NCBI GenBank assembly: GCA_964535875.1
Contig: CAZHUE010000132.1
Coordinates: forward strand, 1 to 7,624
DNA from: QPIN01 sp964535875
Lineage (GTDB): Bacteria > Pseudomonadota > Gammaproteobacteria > Methylococcales > Methylomonadaceae
Reading direction: 5' to 3'
DNA: 7,624 nt
The notes beneath the pieces are model-generated. The model did no database searches, was not told the origin of the DNA, and saw only the letters and a program-made list of their open reading frames with translations. The translations under genes were made by a program, and so were the position numbers. Positions 6,809-7,624 of this stretch are shown here, in pieces; within the stretch, counting starts at the first letter, position 1, and each line of letters opens with the position of its first letter.

Positions 6809-7534
6809 TTATATCTTTTCAATTCTATAACCATCCGAATTCCATCGCAAAATTTGTGCTGAATCTTTTTCCCATTGAGCTAAAACAAACCGTTGAGCAG
6901 GCTTTCCATTAAGATCAAAATCATGAATGGCTGGACGGTGTGTATGACCATGAATCAATCGGTAACAATTGTGCTTTAACATTTCATCAATCACAGTTTG
7001 TTGATTAACATCCATTATATCTTGTGATTTTTTGCGTTTATGAAAATAGCTTCTAAAACGATACCAGCGTGCAGCTAATAAACGTATCAGAAGTGGTTTT
7101 GATAAAACATTCTGTTTCCATTCATCGGTCCGTGATTTTTTTCTGAACGCTTGATAGGGAAGGTCGTCAGTACAAAGCAAATCCCCATGGGTGAGTAATG
7201 TATTGACACCATTTAAATTGATAACTTTATAGTCTTTTAATAAAGTGATACCCGTTTCCATACAAAACTGCTCGCCCATTAAAAAATCTCTGTTGCCTTG
7301 CTGAAGAAATACATCTACTCCCGACTCAGTTAATTGCTTAAAATAAGTTTTAATTTTTTTGTTAGGCGGTGTACTATCATCATCACCAATCCAGGCATCA
7401 AATAAATCGCCCAAAATATAGACAGCACAAGCTTCGCGCGTCTGATTTTTAAGAAATGAAAGAAAACGGTTGGTTATCTCTTTTTTATTTAATGCAATAT
7501 GCAAGTCAGAGATGAAAATTATTTCTTTATTCAA
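6809..7534 (-). CDS. lpxH: UDP-2,3-diacylglucosamine diphosphatase LpxH (lipid A synthesis)
   Basis: LpxH hydrolyses UDP-2,3-diacylglucosamine to lipid X and UMP at the inner face of the cytoplasmic membrane, the fourth step of lipid A synthesis. At 241 residues it matches the family (240 in E. coli). Calcineurin-type metal motifs are intact: SDLH (D10, H12), GDLFDAW (D43), GNRDF (N81, R82), THGD (H116) and HGHTHRPA (H195, H197, H199). The LpxH insert with DDLPYQAFRKKSRT is also present. The start is a TTG immediately after an in-frame TAA, with no ATG or GTG near it and no clear Shine-Dalgarno sequence. Starting there gives the expected short lead of nine residues before the first metal Asp. 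The gene converges on the operon and ends 9 nt from it, so it is a housekeeping neighbour and not a pathway member. Confidence 0.95.
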   Translation of the reverse strand: MNKEIIFISDLHIALNKKEITNRFLSFLKNQTREACAVYILGDLFDAWIGDDDSTPPNKKIKTYFKQLTESGVDVFLQQGNRDFLMGEQFCMETGITLLKDYKVINLNGVNTLLTHGDLLCTDDLPYQAFRKKSRTDEWKQNVLSKPLLIRLLAARWYRFRSYFHKRKKSQDIMDVNQQTVIDEMLKHNCYRLIHGHTHRPAIHDFDLNGKPAQRFVLAQWEKDSAQILRWNSDGYRIEKI

Positions 7535-7624
7535 TTAAAGTTGCTTATCTAATAAATTAATGTGTTACTGAATAATAAATGCCTTAATAGCGGATGTCCA
7601 CCTTAAGCCCTTTTATTAAGTATG
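7535..7624. other. lpxH upstream region
   Basis: AT-rich, with no gene visible to the window edge. It should hold the lpxH promoter or an upstream co-transcribed gene lies outside the window, but I see no convincing -35/-10 pair on the minus strand. CTTAAT (7583-7588) and ATTAAG (7615-7620) are inverted arms around the palindrome CTTAAG (7602-7607). The meaning is unclear. Confidence 0.35.

Overview
The window is an AT-rich bacterial segment, about one third G+C by eye. It is most likely from a gammaproteobacterium. The best taxonomic marker is a clear lpxH (lipid A pathway, Gram-negative) at the right end. The C-terminal module of the left-hand esterase reminds me of secreted proteins in methane- and sulfur-oxidising Gammaproteobacteria, but that is recollection and not proof.

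Layout. 1-226: AT-rich leader without genes. 227-1609 (+): an exported SGNH/GDSL esterase resembling carbohydrate esterase family 3, with a two-part C-terminal module. 1610-1885: intergenic DNA with a perfect 10-bp inverted repeat and a possible repeat or gene remnant. 1886-6799 (+): a compact three-gene operon. Its genes are a NodU/CmcH/TobZ-type O-carbamoyltransferase (1886-3634), a 716-residue protein ending in a heme-oxygenase-like diiron oxidase (HDO) domain (3618-5768), and an AlkB-like membrane diiron hydroxylase (5765-6799). Neighbouring genes overlap by 17 nt and by 4 nt (ATGA). 6809-7534 (-): lpxH, convergent with the operon and only 9 nt from it. 7535-7624: lpxH leader.

The operon is the interesting part. 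It encodes two non-heme diiron oxygenases of unrelated folds, one soluble and one in the membrane, translationally linked to an enzyme that puts carbamoyl groups on hydroxyls. The simplest reading is a small oxidative tailoring pathway: oxidise or cleave a substrate, hydroxylate an unactivated C-H, then O-carbamoylate. No scaffold-forming gene (PKS, NRPS, ligase) is present, so the substrate is probably a lipid, fatty acid, amino acid or other primary metabolite. This is inference.

The carbamoyltransferase gene has two defects: a 19-base run of N (2103-2121) and one in-frame TAA (3116-3118). The family alignment continues in the same frame on both sides of the stop. It is therefore a single nonsense change, a sequence error or a readthrough site, not a frameshift. 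No credible start exists for the C-terminal piece, so the intact product would be 582 residues. No tRNA, rRNA, CRISPR array or intact insertion sequence was seen.
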